Assembly: GCF_029395675.1 (NCBI RefSeq) | Contig: NZ_CP115184.1 | Location: forward strand, 1,674,001-1,738,000 | Reading direction: 5' to 3' | DNA length: 64,000 nt | Source of the DNA: Janibacter cremeus | GTDB taxonomy: Bacteria; Actinomycetota; Actinomycetes; Actinomycetales; Dermatophilaceae | Part shown: positions 18,583 to 28,467 of the stretch, in pieces | Numbering within the stretch: the stretch's first letter is position 1 | Layout: each line of letters begins with the position of its first letter | The notes under the pieces: generated by a model | The model's database searches: none | What the model was told of the DNA's origin: nothing | Seen by the model: only the letters and a program-made list of their open reading frames with translations | Position numbers and translations under genes: made by a program

Positions 18583-20346
18583 ATGGCCATCAGCAAAGTC
18601 CTCATCGCGAATCGCGGCGAGATCGCCGTCCGCATCGCCCGCGCCTGCGCCGATGCCGGCGTCGGCTCCGTCGCCGTCTATGCCGAGCCCGACCGTGACG
18701 CCCTGCACGTCAAGGTCGCCGACGAGGCGTACGCCCTCGGCGGGTCGACGCCCGGCGAGAGCTACCTCGTCCAGGAGAAGATCCTCGAGGTCGCCAAGGA
18801 GGCCGGCGCCGATGCCGTCCACCCCGGCTACGGCTTCCTCGCGGAGAACGCCGACTTCGCCCAGGCCGTCATGGACGCCGGGCTGATCTGGATCGGACCG
18901 AGCCCCCAGGCCATCGACGCCCTCGGCGACAAGGCCAAGGCGAAGCACATCGCCGTCAAGGCCGACGCCCCGCTGGCCCCCGGCACCAAGGACCCCGTCA
19001 AGGACGCCGACGAGGTCGTCGCGCTCGCCGAGGAGTTCGGCCTGCCCATCGCCATCAAGGCGGTCTACGGCGGTGGCGGTCGCGGCCTCAAGGTCGCCCG
19101 CACGATGGAGGAGATCCCCGAGCTCTTCGACTCCGCCGTCCGCGAGGCCGTCTCGGCCTTCGGCCGCGGCGAGTGCCTCGTCGAGAAGTTCCTCGACAAG
19201 CCACGCCACGTCGAGACCCAGTGCCTCGCCGACCAGCACGGCAACGTCGTGGTCGTCTCGACCCGCGACTGCTCGCTGCAGCGCCGCAACCAGAAGCTCG
19301 TGGAGGAGGCCCCGGCCCCCTTCCTCACCGAGGAGCAGAACGCCGAGCTCGTCCGCGCTTCCAAGGCGATCCTCAAGGAGGCCGGCTACGTCGGCGCCGG
19401 TACCTGTGAGTACCTCGTCGCCCAGGACGGCACGATCTCCTTCCTCGAGGTCAACACCCGTCTGCAGGTCGAGCACCCGGTGACCGAGGAGGTCACCGGC
19501 ATCGACCTCGTGCGCGAGATGCTGCGCATCGCCGACGGCGAGGAGCTCGGGTACGACGACCCGGTCGCCCGTGGCCACTCCCTCGAGTTCCGCATCAACG
19601 GTGAGGACGCGGGCCGCAACTTCATGCCCGCCCCCGGCACGGTCACGAGGATGCGGGTGCCCCACGGTCCGGGTGTGCGTTGGGACGCGGGCATCGAGGA
19701 GGGCGACACCATCGCCGGTGCCTTCGACTCGATGATCGCCAAGCTCATCGTCACCGGCGCCAGCCGCGAGCAGGCCCTCGAGCGCTCCCGTCGCGCCCTG
19801 GACGAGCTCGTGGTCGAGGGCATGCCGACCGTCATCCCCTTCCACCAGACCATCGTGTCCGACCCGGCCTTCGCGCCCGAGGACGGCGCGGCCTTCTCCG
19901 TGCACACCCGCTGGATCGAGACCGAGTTCGACAACCAGATCCCGCCCTACGCCGGCGAGGTCGGCGAGGCCGAGGACGAGGGCGAGCGCCAGAAGATCAC
20001 CGTCGAGGTCGGCGGCAAGCGCCTGGAGGTCGTCCTGCCGGGCGACCTCGCCCTCGGTGGTGGCGGTGGCGCCAAGAAGAAGAAGGCCCCGAAGCGCTCC
20101 GGCAGTGGCGGCGGCGCCGTCGCGGCCTCCGGCGACAGCCTCGCCGCCCCGATGCAGGGCACGGTCGTCAAGATCGCCGTCGAGGAGGGCCAGGAGGTCG
20201 CCGAGGGTGACCTCGTCGTCGTCATCGAGGCGATGAAGATGGAGCAGCCGATCAACGCCCACAAGGCCGGCACGATCACCGACCTGAAGGCCGCGGTCGG
20301 CGAGACCGTCAACAACGGCGCGGTCATCGCCGACATCAAGGACTGA
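18583..20346 (+). CDS. accA3: Acyl-CoA carboxylase alpha subunit (biotin carboxylase plus BCCP)
   Basis: 587 residues. The biotin carboxylase domain (1-450) begins [20 protein letters not shown], has the ATP-grasp glycine loop YGGGGRGLK and the catalytic block [19 protein letters not shown] Lys-rich and Gly-rich linker ([20 protein letters not shown]) leads to a BCCP domain with the biotinylation site EAMKMEQ (Lys552). It carboxylates biotin with ATP and bicarbonate and should serve several beta subunits, including the one at 5346-6911. Its length and neighbours (maf, lpdA, deoD in the same region) match the mycobacterial AccA3 setting. Translation probably begins without a leader. Confidence 0.9.
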   Translation: MAISKVLIANRGEIAVRIARACADAGVGSVAVYAEPDRDALHVKVADEAYALGGSTPGESYLVQEKILEVAKEAGADAVHPGYGFLAENADFAQAVMDAGLIWIGPSPQAIDALGDKAKAKHIAVKADAPLAPGTKDPVKDADEVVALAEEFGLPIAIKAVYGGGGRGLKVARTMEEIPELFDSAVREAVSAFGRGECLVEKFLDKPRHVETQCLADQHGNVVVVSTRDCSLQRRNQKLVEEAPAPFLTEEQNAELVRASKAILKEAGYVGAGTCEYLVAQDGTISFLEVNTRLQVEHPVTEEVTGIDLVREMLRIADGEELGYDDPVARGHSLEFRINGEDAGRNFMPAPGTVTRMRVPHGPGVRWDAGIEEGDTIAGAFDSMIAKLIVTGASREQALERSRRALDELVVEGMPTVIPFHQTIVSDPAFAPEDGAAFSVHTRWIETEFDNQIPPYAGEVGEAEDEGERQKITVEVGGKRLEVVLPGDLALGGGGGAKKKKAPKRSGSGGGAVAASGDSLAAPMQGTVVKIAVEEGQEVAEGDLVVVIEAMKMEQPINAHKAGTITDLKAAVGETVNNGAVIADIKD

Positions 20347-20372
20347 TCACCTCGGCGGGCGAGCGCACCAGC

Positions 20373-20417
20373 GACGCCGCCCCCGGCACGCCTCCCCGGC
20401 GTGCCGGGGGCGGCGTC
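20373..20417. terminator. Very strong hairpin after the biotin carboxylase gene
   Basis: A perfect inverted repeat with 20-bp arms (GACGCCGCCCCCGGCACGCC at 20373-20392, its complement at 20398-20417) and a 5-nt loop TCCCC. It lies 26 nt after the carboxylase stop and ends 9 nt before the GTG used for the MFS gene. No U-tract. It also argues that the MFS coding region does not extend upstream. Confidence 0.8.
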
Positions 20418-20426
20418 GTCATCGCC

Positions 20427-22370
20427 GTGCTCGCCCTGTGCGGGACCGTCGTCTCGCTGCAGCAGACCATGGTGCTGCCGCTGCTGCCCGAGCTGCCGGC
20501 CCTCATCGGCACGAGCACCAGCAATGCCTCGTGGATCATCACGGCGACGCTGATCGCGGGCGCCGTGGCCACGCCGGTGATCTCGCGCATGGCCGACATG
20601 TACGGCAAGCGCCGGATGATCCTGCTGACCCTGGCGATCGTGGCGGCCGGAGCGCTCCTCGGCGGCACGTCCACGGCGCTCCCCCTGCTGATCCTCGCGC
20701 GGGTCCTCCAGGGCATCGGCATGGCCCTCGTGCCCGTCGGCATCGCGACGATGCGGGACGAGCTGGAGCCCGAGAAGGTACCGCTCGCGGTCGCGCTGAT
20801 GAGCGCGACGCTCGCCATCGGCGCCGGTGTCGGCCTCCCCCTCGGCGGCTACCTCGCCCAGGCCTTCGACTGGCACGTCGTCCTCTGGCTGCCCGGGGTC
20901 CTCGCCGTCGTCATGCTCGTCCTCGTCCTCATGACGGTCTCCGAGTCGGCGGTCCGCACGGCCGGCGCCTTCGACTTCCGCGGGGCCGTCCTGCTCAGCC
21001 TCGCCCTCGTCCTGCTCCTCGTCGCCGTCTCGAAGGGGGCCGACTGGGGCTGGACCGACGCCCGCACCCTCGCCGCGTTCGGGGCCGGCCTCGTCCTGGT
21101 GGCGATCTTCGTGCCGGTCGAGCTGCGCATCCCCAACCCGCTCGTCGACATCCGCACGGCCGCCCAGCCGGTCGTGATGTCGGCCAACACCATCTCCGTC
21201 TTCATGGGCTTCGGCATGTTCGTCAACATGCTCGTGTCCACCCAGCTGCTCCAGACCCCGGAGGAGACCGGCTACGGGCTCGGCCTCGACGCGCTCCACG
21301 CCGGTCTGTGGATGGCACCGTCGGCCGTGGTGTTCGGGGTACTCGCCCCGGTGTCCGGGTGGGTGACCCGACGCTTCGGTCCCGAGCTGGCGATCGGCAT
21401 CGGCGGCGTCATCATGACCGTCTCCTACCTCGCGCGCATCCCCCTCAGCGGCTCCGTCGCCCTCGTGGTCGTCGGGACCATCGTCGTCACCGTCGGCACG
21501 GCCCTGGCCTACTCCGCGTTGCCCACGCTGATCATGCGGTCCGTCCCCGTCACCGAGACGGCGGCTGCCAACGGCCTGAACACCCTGCTGCGATCGGTCG
21601 GCACCTCGAGCGCCAGCGCGATCACCGCCGCGGTCTTCGCGGCGAGCATCACCTCGACGACGGGCGGCTTCCCGTCCGCCGGCGCGCTGACCCTGATGTT
21701 CGTCCTCGCCGCCGTCGCCTCGGGCATCAGCAGCGTCCTCATCCTGCCCTTCCTGCGGCGTCGTGCGATCGAGGGTGATGACCAGCCGACCGAGCGGCTC
21801 ACCGTCGACCACGTGGTCCACGGCCGGGTCGTCGATGCGGACGGGGACGAGGTCGCGGGCGCGATCGTCACCGTCATGGGCGGTCGCGGCAGCCACGTCG
21901 ACTGGGCACGCACGGACTCCGCGGGCGACTTCAGCGCGGCCACCGCCGGCCCGATGCGCCACCTCTTCGTCGTCTCGGCGGAGGGGTGGTCACCGGTGTC
22001 GGTCTACGCCGACCTCACCGACGACCGGACCTTGCCCCCCTTCGTCCTGGCGGACCGGCTCACCGTCCGGGGGCAGATCACCGACCCGCAGGGCCGACCC
22101 GCCCCGGACGTCTCGGTCGTCATCACCAAACGGACCGGGGGGTCGGTGTCGTGGGTGCGCACGGACGACGACGGCCGCTACACGCTCCCGTTGCCCCGCG
22201 AGGGCGCCTACGACCTCACGGCCGTCGACCGCGCGACGCGGGCCACGCGCAGCCGCATCCTCACCACCGGCGGCCGGTCCGTCGAGGTGGACCTGCAGCT
22301 GCAGGAGCAGCCGCTCATTCCGGTCGCGACGGGTGCAGCCGGCGGGCCGCCTCGGCCAGGGACCCGGTGA
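20427..22370 (+). CDS. MFS drug-exporter-type permease with two C-terminal beta repeats
   Basis: 647 residues. Residues 1-430 form a DHA2-like MFS permease with about 14 helices; the loop ADMYGKRRM is motif A and [10 protein letters not shown] resembles motif B/C. After the last helix, a soluble tail (about 450-640) carries two carboxypeptidase-regulatory-like repeats, each with [18 protein letters not shown] or [18 protein letters not shown] and [17 protein letters not shown]. Such folds bind ligands or partners. The GTG at 20427 begins inside helix 1; the frame stays open to 20343 but contains the hairpin and no ATG/GTG/TTG, so the exact start is uncertain. The last 56 nt overlap the convergent lpdA gene. 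Confidence 0.78.
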   Translation: MLALCGTVVSLQQTMVLPLLPELPALIGTSTSNASWIITATLIAGAVATPVISRMADMYGKRRMILLTLAIVAAGALLGGTSTALPLLILARVLQGIGMALVPVGIATMRDELEPEKVPLAVALMSATLAIGAGVGLPLGGYLAQAFDWHVVLWLPGVLAVVMLVLVLMTVSESAVRTAGAFDFRGAVLLSLALVLLLVAVSKGADWGWTDARTLAAFGAGLVLVAIFVPVELRIPNPLVDIRTAAQPVVMSANTISVFMGFGMFVNMLVSTQLLQTPEETGYGLGLDALHAGLWMAPSAVVFGVLAPVSGWVTRRFGPELAIGIGGVIMTVSYLARIPLSGSVALVVVGTIVVTVGTALAYSALPTLIMRSVPVTETAAANGLNTLLRSVGTSSASAITAAVFAASITSTTGGFPSAGALTLMFVLAAVASGISSVLILPFLRRRAIEGDDQPTERLTVDHVVHGRVVDADGDEVAGAIVTVMGGRGSHVDWARTDSAGDFSAATAGPMRHLFVVSAEGWSPVSVYADLTDDRTLPPFVLADRLTVRGQITDPQGRPAPDVSVVITKRTGGSVSWVRTDDDGRYTLPLPREGAYDLTAVDRATRATRSRILTTGGRSVEVDLQLQEQPLIPVATGAAGGPPRPGTR

Positions 22371-23718
22371 GCGAGGGGTAGACGGAGGAGGTCGAGGCGA
22401 CCTGGTCGACCGACAGGCGGTTCTGCACCGCGAGCGCGAGCGGGAAGATCAGCTCCGACGCGCGTGGCGCCACGACCACGCCGCCGAGCACGGTGCCGGT
22501 CCCCCGGTAGGCGAAGAGCTTGACGAAGCCCTCCCGGATACCGAGCATCTTCGCCCGCGGGTTGCGCGAGAGCGGCATCATCACGCTCTCGACGTCGGGG
22601 TTGTCCTCGGCGTCGGCGGCGCTGACACCCACGGTGGCGATCTCCGGGTCGGTGAAGACGTTGCTCGCGACGGCCGACATGCGCAGGGGGGTCACCGCGT
22701 CGCCGAGCGCATGGGCCATGGCCGTGCGGCCCTGCACCGCGGCGACGGAGGCCAGCGCGAAGACACCGGTGCAGTCACCGGCCGCGTAGATCCCCCGGAC
22801 CGACGTGCGCGAGACGCGGTCGGTGACGATGTGCCCGGAGTCGCTCAGCTCGACGCCGACCTCCTCCAGACCCAGGTCGGCCGTCTGCGGGACGGCACCG
22901 ACGGCGATGAGCACGTGGCTGCCCTCGACCCGGCGACCGTCCTCGAGGGTGACGACGACGCCATCGCCCTCGCGGCGGGCACTGGCCATCCGGGAGCGGT
23001 TGAGGACGGTCATGCCGCGCCGGCGGAAGACGTCCTCGATGACCGCGGCCGCGTCCTGGTCCTCCTGGGGCAGCACGAGGTCGCGGGAGGAGACGAGCGT
23101 GACGTCGCTGCCGAGGCCGAGGTAGGCCTGCGCGAGCTCGGCACCGGTGACACCGGAGCCGACGACGATGAGTTTCTCGGGCAGCTCCGGCAGGGCGTAG
23201 ATCTGCTGCCAGGTGAGGATCCGCTCCCCGTCCGGCCGGGCGGAGTCGAGCACCCGCGGGGTCGCACCCGTGCTGACGAGGACGACATCGGCGTCGATCG
23301 CCTCGGAGCCGCCGTCGGTCTCGACGACGACCCGGCCCGGCGCCTCGAGCCGCCCGTGCCCGGTGACGACCCGCACGCCGACCTCGACCAGCCGGGTGAC
23401 GATGTCGTCGGACTGCGCCGCGGCCAGCCCGAGGACGCGCTCGTTGATCGCCGCGAGCTCGGCCACCGGCTCGGTGGCATGGCCGTCCCCGTCGTCCTCG
23501 AGGTGCACCCCCAGCTCGGAGGCGATCTCGAAGCCCCCGAGGTAGTCGGCGGTCGCGATGAGGGTCTTGCTGGGGACGCAGTCGGTGAGCACCGCGGCGC
23601 CACCGATGCCGTCCCGGTCGACGATGGTGACGGTCGCGCCGAGCCGGGCGGCCACCAGGGCCGCCTCGTAGCCGCCGGGGCCACCGCCGAGGATCACAAC
23701 AGAGCTGGTTCGTGTCAC
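22315..23718 (-). CDS. lpdA: Flavoprotein disulfide-reductase-like NAD(P)H:quinone oxidoreductase, LpdA type
   Basis: 467 residues. FAD motif [10 protein letters not shown] at 11-20, NAD(P) motif [19 protein letters not shown], and [10 protein letters not shown]. In true lipoamide dehydrogenases the active site is CxxxxC; here the sequence is [13 protein letters not shown], so Cys47 remains but the first Cys is Ala42. This change is known from the mycobacterial LpdA (Rv3303c) group, which reduces quinones rather than disulfides. The start is the GTG at 23718, 6 nt after TTGGAT (leaderless). It is divergent from deoD with only 33 nt between, and its 3' end overlaps the MFS gene by 56 nt. Longer readings upstream run antisense to deoD and are rejected. 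Confidence 0.85.
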   Translation of the reverse strand: MTRTSSVVILGGGPGGYEAALVAARLGATVTIVDRDGIGGAAVLTDCVPSKTLIATADYLGGFEIASELGVHLEDDGDGHATEPVAELAAINERVLGLAAAQSDDIVTRLVEVGVRVVTGHGRLEAPGRVVVETDGGSEAIDADVVLVSTGATPRVLDSARPDGERILTWQQIYALPELPEKLIVVGSGVTGAELAQAYLGLGSDVTLVSSRDLVLPQEDQDAAAVIEDVFRRRGMTVLNRSRMASARREGDGVVVTLEDGRRVEGSHVLIAVGAVPQTADLGLEEVGVELSDSGHIVTDRVSRTSVRGIYAAGDCTGVFALASVAAVQGRTAMAHALGDAVTPLRMSAVASNVFTDPEIATVGVSAADAEDNPDVESVMMPLSRNPRAKMLGIREGFVKLFAYRGTGTVLGGVVVAPRASELIFPLALAVQNRLSVDQVASTSSVYPSLTGSLAEAARRLHPSRPE

Positions 23719-23724
23719 ACGGCC

Positions 23725-23745
23725 ATCCAACCACCCTTGTACATT
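23725..23745. promoter_or_regulatory. Divergent leaderless promoters of lpdA and deoD
   Basis: Minus strand TTGGAT (23730-23725) lies 6 nt before the lpdA GTG; plus strand TACATT (23740-23745) lies 6 nt before the deoD GTG. The whole intergenic space is 33 nt, so each -35 region must fall in or next to the opposite gene. Confidence 0.5.
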
Positions 23746-23751
23746 GCGGAG

Positions 23752-24600
23752 GTGATCGATGCGACCTCTGCCGCCCCAGCCAGCCCGGACGACCCGGACA
23801 GCACGGCCCCCTTCGCCCTCGCCCGGGCGGCCGCGGCGACCATCGCCGAGCGCTCCGGCGTCGACACGCACGACGTGGCGCTCGTCCTCGGTTCCGGGTG
23901 GGGTCAGGCCGCCGACCTCGTCGGGGAGACCCGGGCCGCCTTCGACCAGGCCGACGTGCCCGGCTTCGCCGCGGCCGCGGTCGCCGGACACTCCGGGCAG
24001 GTGCGGTCGGTCGAGATCGCCGCTACCGGGCGTCGCGCGCTCGTCTTCGGCACCCGCACCCACTTCTACGAGGGGCGCGGCGTGCGCGCCGTCGTCCACG
24101 CCGTGCGCACCGCCGCCGCGGCCGGCTGCCGGGCGGTCGTGCTGACCAACGGGTCCGGGGGGTTGCGACCCGAGTGGGCGCCGGGCACCCCGGTCCTCAT
24201 CAGCGACCACCTCAACCTCACCGCGACCTCCCCGATCGAGGGGGCCAACTTCGTCGACCTCACCGACCTCTACAGCTCCCGGCTGCGCGACCTCGCCCGC
24301 GAGGTCGACCCCTCCCTCGGTGAGGGCGTGTACGCGCAGTTCCCGGGGCCGCACTACGAGACCCCGGCCGAGGTGCGCATGGCCGGGGTGCTCGGCGCCG
24401 ACCTCGTCGGCATGAGCACCGCCCTCGAGGCCATCGCCGCGCGCGAGGCCGGGCTCGAGGTCCTGGGTGTCTCCCTCGTGACCAACCAGGCCGCCGGCAT
24501 CAGCGGGTCCCCGCTGGCCCACGACGAGGTGGTCGCCGCCGGGCAGGCGGCCGCCGAGCGGTGCGGGCGTCTGCTCGCCGACATCGTCGGCCGGATCTGA
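23752..24600 (+). CDS. deoD: Purine nucleoside phosphorylase (trimeric, class I)
   Basis: 282 residues. Family motifs: [17 protein letters not shown] (phosphate loop), [20 protein letters not shown], and [39 protein letters not shown], which lines the purine pocket. It splits inosine and guanosine (and deoxy forms) to base plus (deoxy)ribose-1-phosphate. The start is a GTG with TACATT 6 nt upstream; the AT-poor GCGGAG before it is too close to be an SD. It heads a plus-strand salvage set with the phosphomannomutase and, further on, deoC. The same lpdA-deoD-pmm order is known in Mycobacterium tuberculosis. Confidence 0.9.
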   Translation: MIDATSAAPASPDDPDSTAPFALARAAAATIAERSGVDTHDVALVLGSGWGQAADLVGETRAAFDQADVPGFAAAAVAGHSGQVRSVEIAATGRRALVFGTRTHFYEGRGVRAVVHAVRTAAAAGCRAVVLTNGSGGLRPEWAPGTPVLISDHLNLTATSPIEGANFVDLTDLYSSRLRDLAREVDPSLGEGVYAQFPGPHYETPAEVRMAGVLGADLVGMSTALEAIAAREAGLEVLGVSLVTNQAAGISGSPLAHDEVVAAGQAAAERCGRLLADIVGRI

Positions 24601-24608
24601 GGGCCGTC

Positions 24609-26297
24609 GTGCTGGAGACCGGGCGCCACGGGACGGCCGTCGCCGACGACCTCGTCGAGGCCGCTCGCGAGTGGGCGGCGGACGACCCCGACCCCGAGAC
24701 CAGGGCCGAGATGGAGTCGCTCGTCCTCGCCGTCGAAGGGGGTGACCCCGCCGCCCGCGCCGACCTCACCGACCGCTTCGGTGGGCTGCTGCAGTTCGGC
24801 ACCGCCGGCCTGCGCGGGGCCCTCGGCGCCGGTCCGCACCGGATGAACCGCGCCGTGGTCATCCGTGCGGCCGCGGGGCTGGTGGCCCACCTCGAGGAGG
24901 TGACCGACACCCCCTTCGTCGTCATCGGACGGGACGCGCGGCACAAGTCCGAGGCCTTCGCCACGGACACGGCTGCCGTCGTCACCGCCGCCGGCGGACG
25001 GGCGGTCCTGCTGCCGGAGCCGCTGCCGACCCCGGTGCTCGCCTTCGCCGTCCGCCACCTCGGCGCGGACGCCGGCGTCATGGTCACGGCCAGCCACAAC
25101 CCACCGCAGGACAACGGCTACAAGGTCTACCTCGGCGACGGCAGCCAGATCGTGCCGCCGGTCGACGGACAGATCGCCGCGCAGATCGAGCGCGTCGCAT
25201 CCGTCGCCTCCGTGCCGCGCGCCGAGTCGGGGTGGGAGCTGCTCGGTGAGGAGATCGTCGAGGCCTACCTCGAGGCGATCAGCGCCGTCGTCGCCCCCGA
25301 CACTCCGCGCGACGTGACCGTCCTGCACACCTCGCTGCACGGCGTCGGGGACAGGACCGTGCAGCGGGCCTTCGCCCGAGCCGGCTTCCCCGAGCCGCAG
25401 CGGGTGACCGGCCAGGCCGACCCGGACCCGGACTTCCCGACCGTCAGCTTCCCCAACCCCGAGGAGGACGGCGCCCTCGACCTCGCCCTGACCCAGGCTG
25501 CCCAGCACTCCCCCGACCTCGTCATCGCCAACGACCCCGACGCCGACCGCTGTGCGGTTGCCGTCCCCTCGGACGGGGGGTGGCGGCTCCTGCGCGGCGA
25601 CGAGCTCGGTGTCCTGCTCGCCTCGCACCTGATCATGCGCGGCGTCCCCGAGGGACGCCGGATGGCCAACTCGATCGTCTCCTCCCGCCTGCTCGCCGCC
25701 ATGTGCGCCCAGTCCGGGGTGGCGCACGAGGAGACGCTCACCGGGTTCAAGTGGATCGCCCGCGTCCCGGGCCTGTACTACGGGTACGAGGAGGCGCTCG
25801 GCTACTGCGTCGCGCCGGACATCGTCCGCGACAAGGACGGGATCTCCGCCGCCCTGCTCATCGCGGAGCTCGCCGCGATCCTCAAGGCCGAGGGGAGGAG
25901 CCTGCTGTCGGTCCTCGACGACCTGCACACCCAGCTGGGGGTGCACGCCACCGATGCCTTCTCGGTCCGGGTCACCGACCTCGCCGACCTGGGCCTGCTC
26001 ATGACCCGCCTGCGGGAGGACCCACCTGCGCAGCTCGCCGGCTCCCCGGTCACCCGGGCGGACGACCTCTCGCTCGGCGACGGTCGACTGCCGCCCACGG
26101 ACGGGTTGCGCTACCTGCTCGCCGACGCGACGCGGGTCATCGTGCGGCCATCCGGCACCGAGCCGAAACTCAAGGTCTACCTCGAGGCGATCGAGCCGGT
26201 CGCGGAGCCTGCCGACCTGGCATCTGCCCGTGAGCGGGCGGCCCAGCGACTGGGGCGGGTGCGCGCGGCGATGGCGGCCCTGACGTCCCTGGCCTGA
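24609..26297 (+). CDS. pmmB: Phosphomannomutase / phosphopentomutase-like enzyme
   Basis: 562 residues of the alpha-D-phosphohexomutase superfamily: catalytic serine loop VMVTASHNPPQDNGYKVY (Ser162), metal loop NDPDADRCAVA, sugar loop YEEALGYC and phosphate loop RPSGTEPKLKVY. All key residues are present. The GTG at 24609 has GAGGG 5 nt upstream; an earlier in-frame start at 24561 would overlap deoD by 40 nt. Behind a nucleoside phosphorylase, a role converting ribose-1-phosphate to ribose-5-phosphate (phosphopentomutase) fits as well as mannose phosphate isomerisation; sequence alone does not decide. Confidence 0.85.
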   Translation: MLETGRHGTAVADDLVEAAREWAADDPDPETRAEMESLVLAVEGGDPAARADLTDRFGGLLQFGTAGLRGALGAGPHRMNRAVVIRAAAGLVAHLEEVTDTPFVVIGRDARHKSEAFATDTAAVVTAAGGRAVLLPEPLPTPVLAFAVRHLGADAGVMVTASHNPPQDNGYKVYLGDGSQIVPPVDGQIAAQIERVASVASVPRAESGWELLGEEIVEAYLEAISAVVAPDTPRDVTVLHTSLHGVGDRTVQRAFARAGFPEPQRVTGQADPDPDFPTVSFPNPEEDGALDLALTQAAQHSPDLVIANDPDADRCAVAVPSDGGWRLLRGDELGVLLASHLIMRGVPEGRRMANSIVSSRLLAAMCAQSGVAHEETLTGFKWIARVPGLYYGYEEALGYCVAPDIVRDKDGISAALLIAELAAILKAEGRSLLSVLDDLHTQLGVHATDAFSVRVTDLADLGLLMTRLREDPPAQLAGSPVTRADDLSLGDGRLPPTDGLRYLLADATRVIVRPSGTEPKLKVYLEAIEPVAEPADLASARERAAQRLGRVRAAMAALTSLA

Positions 26298-26333
26298 CCA
26301 GGACCGCTCCGCACCGCCGTAGACTGCTCGACC

Positions 26334-26951
26334 GTGACCGCGCCCGACCAGACCCCAGCACGCGGACGCGTCGTCGTCCTCGCTGGTCCGAGCGGGTCGG
26401 GCAAGTCCCGCCTGGCCGATCGGCTGCACCGCCGGCACGGGTGGCCGGTCGTGCGCCTCGATGACTTCTACCGTGGCCACGACGACCCGGGGCTCCCCCG
26501 CAGCGAGGAGCTGGGGATGGTCGACTGGGACCACCCGGACAGCTGGAACCAGGAGGCCGCCGTCGCCTCGCTGGCACGACTCCTGGAGGTCGGCCGGGAG
26601 TCGATGCCCCTCTACGACATCGCCACCTCCCGGGTGACGGGTGAGCGCACCGTGACCGCCCGGCCGGACGACCTCGTCGTCGCGGAGGGGATCTTCGCCG
26701 CCGAGGCGGTACCGGCGCTCCGCGAGGCCGGTCTGCTGCACTCCGCGTGGTGCATCCGCCACCGTCGGTGGCACACCTTCTTCCTGCGTCTGGCCCGCGA
26801 CCTCGCCGAGCGGCGCAAGCCACCGCTCACGCTGCTCCGACGTGGCCTGGTGCTCGTGCGCGACGAGCCCCGGGTGGTCGCGCGCCACGTCGCCCTCGGT
26901 GCCCGTGAGGCGTCGCCCGCGCAGGCCGAGCAGCTGCTCGACGGGGCCTGA
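26334..26951 (+). CDS. Uridine kinase-like P-loop kinase
   Basis: 205 residues. P-loop GPSGSGKS at 18-25, then VVRLDDFYRGHDDPGLP, the substrate Asp region of uridine kinases, WDHPDSWN, and VVAEGIFAAE. The lid helix is rich in Arg (HRRWHTFFLRLARDLAERRKP). It probably phosphorylates uridine or cytidine, in line with the surrounding salvage genes. TAGACT lies 8 nt before the GTG start, so the leader is very short. It is followed at 10 nt by the YigZ-family gene. Confidence 0.75.
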   Translation: MTAPDQTPARGRVVVLAGPSGSGKSRLADRLHRRHGWPVVRLDDFYRGHDDPGLPRSEELGMVDWDHPDSWNQEAAVASLARLLEVGRESMPLYDIATSRVTGERTVTARPDDLVVAEGIFAAEAVPALREAGLLHSAWCIRHRRWHTFFLRLARDLAERRKPPLTLLRRGLVLVRDEPRVVARHVALGAREASPAQAEQLLDGA

Positions 26952-26960
26952 GGCCGCCCG

Positions 26961-27596
26961 ATGTCGCAGACGAGGTACCTCACGATCGCCCGCGACGGGG
27001 AGGCGGAGATCGAGGTGAAGCGCTCACGCTTCCGCTGCACGCTCGTGCGGGTGGAGACCGAGGACGCGGCACGCGCCGTCGTGGAGCGGCTGCGCAAGGA
27101 GCACTGGCAGGCCCGTCACCACTGCTCGGCGTTCGTGATCGGTCCCGGTGGCGGGCTCCACCGTTCGTCCGACGACGGCGAGCCCGCAGGGACCGCCGGC
27201 GCACCGATGCTCGAGGTCCTGCGCGGGCACGACGTCAGCGACGTCGTCGCGGTCGTCACCCGGTGGTTCGGCGGGGTGCTCCTCGGCGCGGGCGGACTCG
27301 TGCGGGCCTACGGGGACGCCGTCCGCGCCGGGCTGGACTCCGTGGGGACGCTGCCGCGGTCGTTGGTGCTCGAGCACGAGCTGGTCGTCTCCCATGCCGA
27401 GGCCGGCCGCATCGAGAACGAGCTGCGCTCGCGCGGGGTCCTCCTCCTCGAGACGACCTACGCCACCGACGTGACCCTCCGGCTCGGCGTCCCTGCAGAG
27501 CAGGCGGTCGGACTCGCCCCCGCGGTGTCGGAGCTCACCGCCGGCACCGGTCACCTGCTCGAGGTGGGTTCACGCTGGGTCGATCAGCGCCCCTGA
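26961..27596 (+). CDS. YigZ / IMPACT family (UPF0029) protein
   Basis: 211 residues. The N-terminal UPF0029 domain has IEVKRSRFRCTLVRVETEDAA, HHCSAFVIG, SSDDGEPAGTAGAPMLEVL and VVTRWFGGVLLGAGGLVRAY, the family signature. The C-terminal half is the small EF-G-like DUF1949 fold. In other organisms family members affect translation or act on peptides; the bacterial role is not settled. It is co-oriented and probably co-transcribed with the uridine kinase-like gene. Confidence 0.85.
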   Translation: MSQTRYLTIARDGEAEIEVKRSRFRCTLVRVETEDAARAVVERLRKEHWQARHHCSAFVIGPGGGLHRSSDDGEPAGTAGAPMLEVLRGHDVSDVVAVVTRWFGGVLLGAGGLVRAYGDAVRAGLDSVGTLPRSLVLEHELVVSHAEAGRIENELRSRGVLLLETTYATDVTLRLGVPAEQAVGLAPAVSELTAGTGHLLEVGSRWVDQRP

Positions 27597-27602
27597 CGAC
27601 CG

Positions 27603-27608
27603 TAGGGT
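27603..27608 (+). promoter_or_regulatory. -10 box for leaderless deoC
   Basis: TAGGGT lies 6 nt before the ATG at 27615, with no SD between. It starts 6 nt after the stop of the preceding gene, so deoC seems to have its own promoter. Confidence 0.45.
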
Positions 27609-27614
27609 TGCTGC

Positions 27615-28388
27615 ATGACGCGTCCCCCCTTCGCCCCCGGCAGCACCCTCACCGTCCAGGACGTCGCCGACCTCATCGACCACGCCCTGCTCAAGCCCGA
27701 GCTGACGCCGGACGAGGTGACTGCCTCGGTCCGGGAGCTGGCCGCCCACCGCATCTGGAGCGTGTGCGTCCGGCCGAGCGACGTGGCCCTGGCCACGGCC
27801 ACGATCGCGGAGGTCGATGACAGCCCCACCCGGGTGTGCACGGTCATCGGCTTCCCCCACGGGACCACCTCCACGGCCGCCAAGGTCGCCGAGTCGCGTC
27901 AAGCCCTCGCCGACGGCGCGACCGAGCTGGACATGGTGCTCAACATCGGCCGGCTGCGCGGGGGGGACCTCACGGCCGTGCGCGACGACATCGCCGCGGT
28001 CGTCGCGGTCGGGCACGAGGCCGGCGCGCTCGTCAAGGTCATCTTCGAGACGGCGTTGCTCGACGAGTCCGCCAAGGTCGACGCCTGCCGGGCCAGCGCG
28101 GATGCGGGCGCGGACTTCACCAAGACCTCGACGGGCTTCGCTGGTGGTGGCGCCACCCTCACCGACGTCGCCCTCATGCGGTCACACACACCGGAGCGCA
28201 TGGAGGTCAAGGCCTCGGGCGGTGTCCGGGACATCCCGACCCTGTTGGCGATGCTGGCCGAGGGAGTCACCCGCATCGGCACCTCGAGCACGGTGAAGCT
28301 GCTCGCGGAGGCAGGCGATCTCGGGTCCTCGGCCATGGTCGTCCCCGAGCCGGGACGGGTGGAGGACGTCGCCGCCGAGGGCTACTGA
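27615..28388 (+). CDS. deoC: Deoxyribose-phosphate aldolase
   Basis: 257 residues of the DeoC aldolase family. Asp106 (ELDMVLNIG), the Schiff-base Lys170 (DFTKTSTGF) and the activating Lys199 (EVKASGGVRD) are all present. It splits 2-deoxyribose-5-phosphate to acetaldehyde and glyceraldehyde-3-phosphate, completing the breakdown of deoxynucleosides released by deoD and deoA. It ends facing the add operon, with a bidirectional hairpin between. Confidence 0.92.
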   Translation: MTRPPFAPGSTLTVQDVADLIDHALLKPELTPDEVTASVRELAAHRIWSVCVRPSDVALATATIAEVDDSPTRVCTVIGFPHGTTSTAAKVAESRQALADGATELDMVLNIGRLRGGDLTAVRDDIAAVVAVGHEAGALVKVIFETALLDESAKVDACRASADAGADFTKTSTGFAGGGATLTDVALMRSHTPERMEVKASGGVRDIPTLLAMLAEGVTRIGTSSTVKLLAEAGDLGSSAMVVPEPGRVEDVAAEGY

Positions 28389-28420
28389 CGCGACATCGCC
28401 ATTGCCCGGGGACCCCGGTT

Positions 28421-28461
28421 GGAGGTGGGCGCGCGGACGATTCGTCGGCGTGCTCACCTCC
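28421..28461. terminator. Bidirectional terminator between deoC and add
   Basis: Stem GGAGGTGGGCGCGC pairs (with G-U pairs) with GCGTGCTCACCTCC, and the loop holds a small inner hairpin GACGA-TT-CGTC. It fills the gap between the convergent genes. Confidence 0.65.
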
Positions 28462-28467
28462 ACTCCG

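Noticed and set aside
23719..24522. Upstream extension of lpdA
   Set aside because: It runs antisense through deoD; the FAD motif begins 10 residues after the GTG at 23718.
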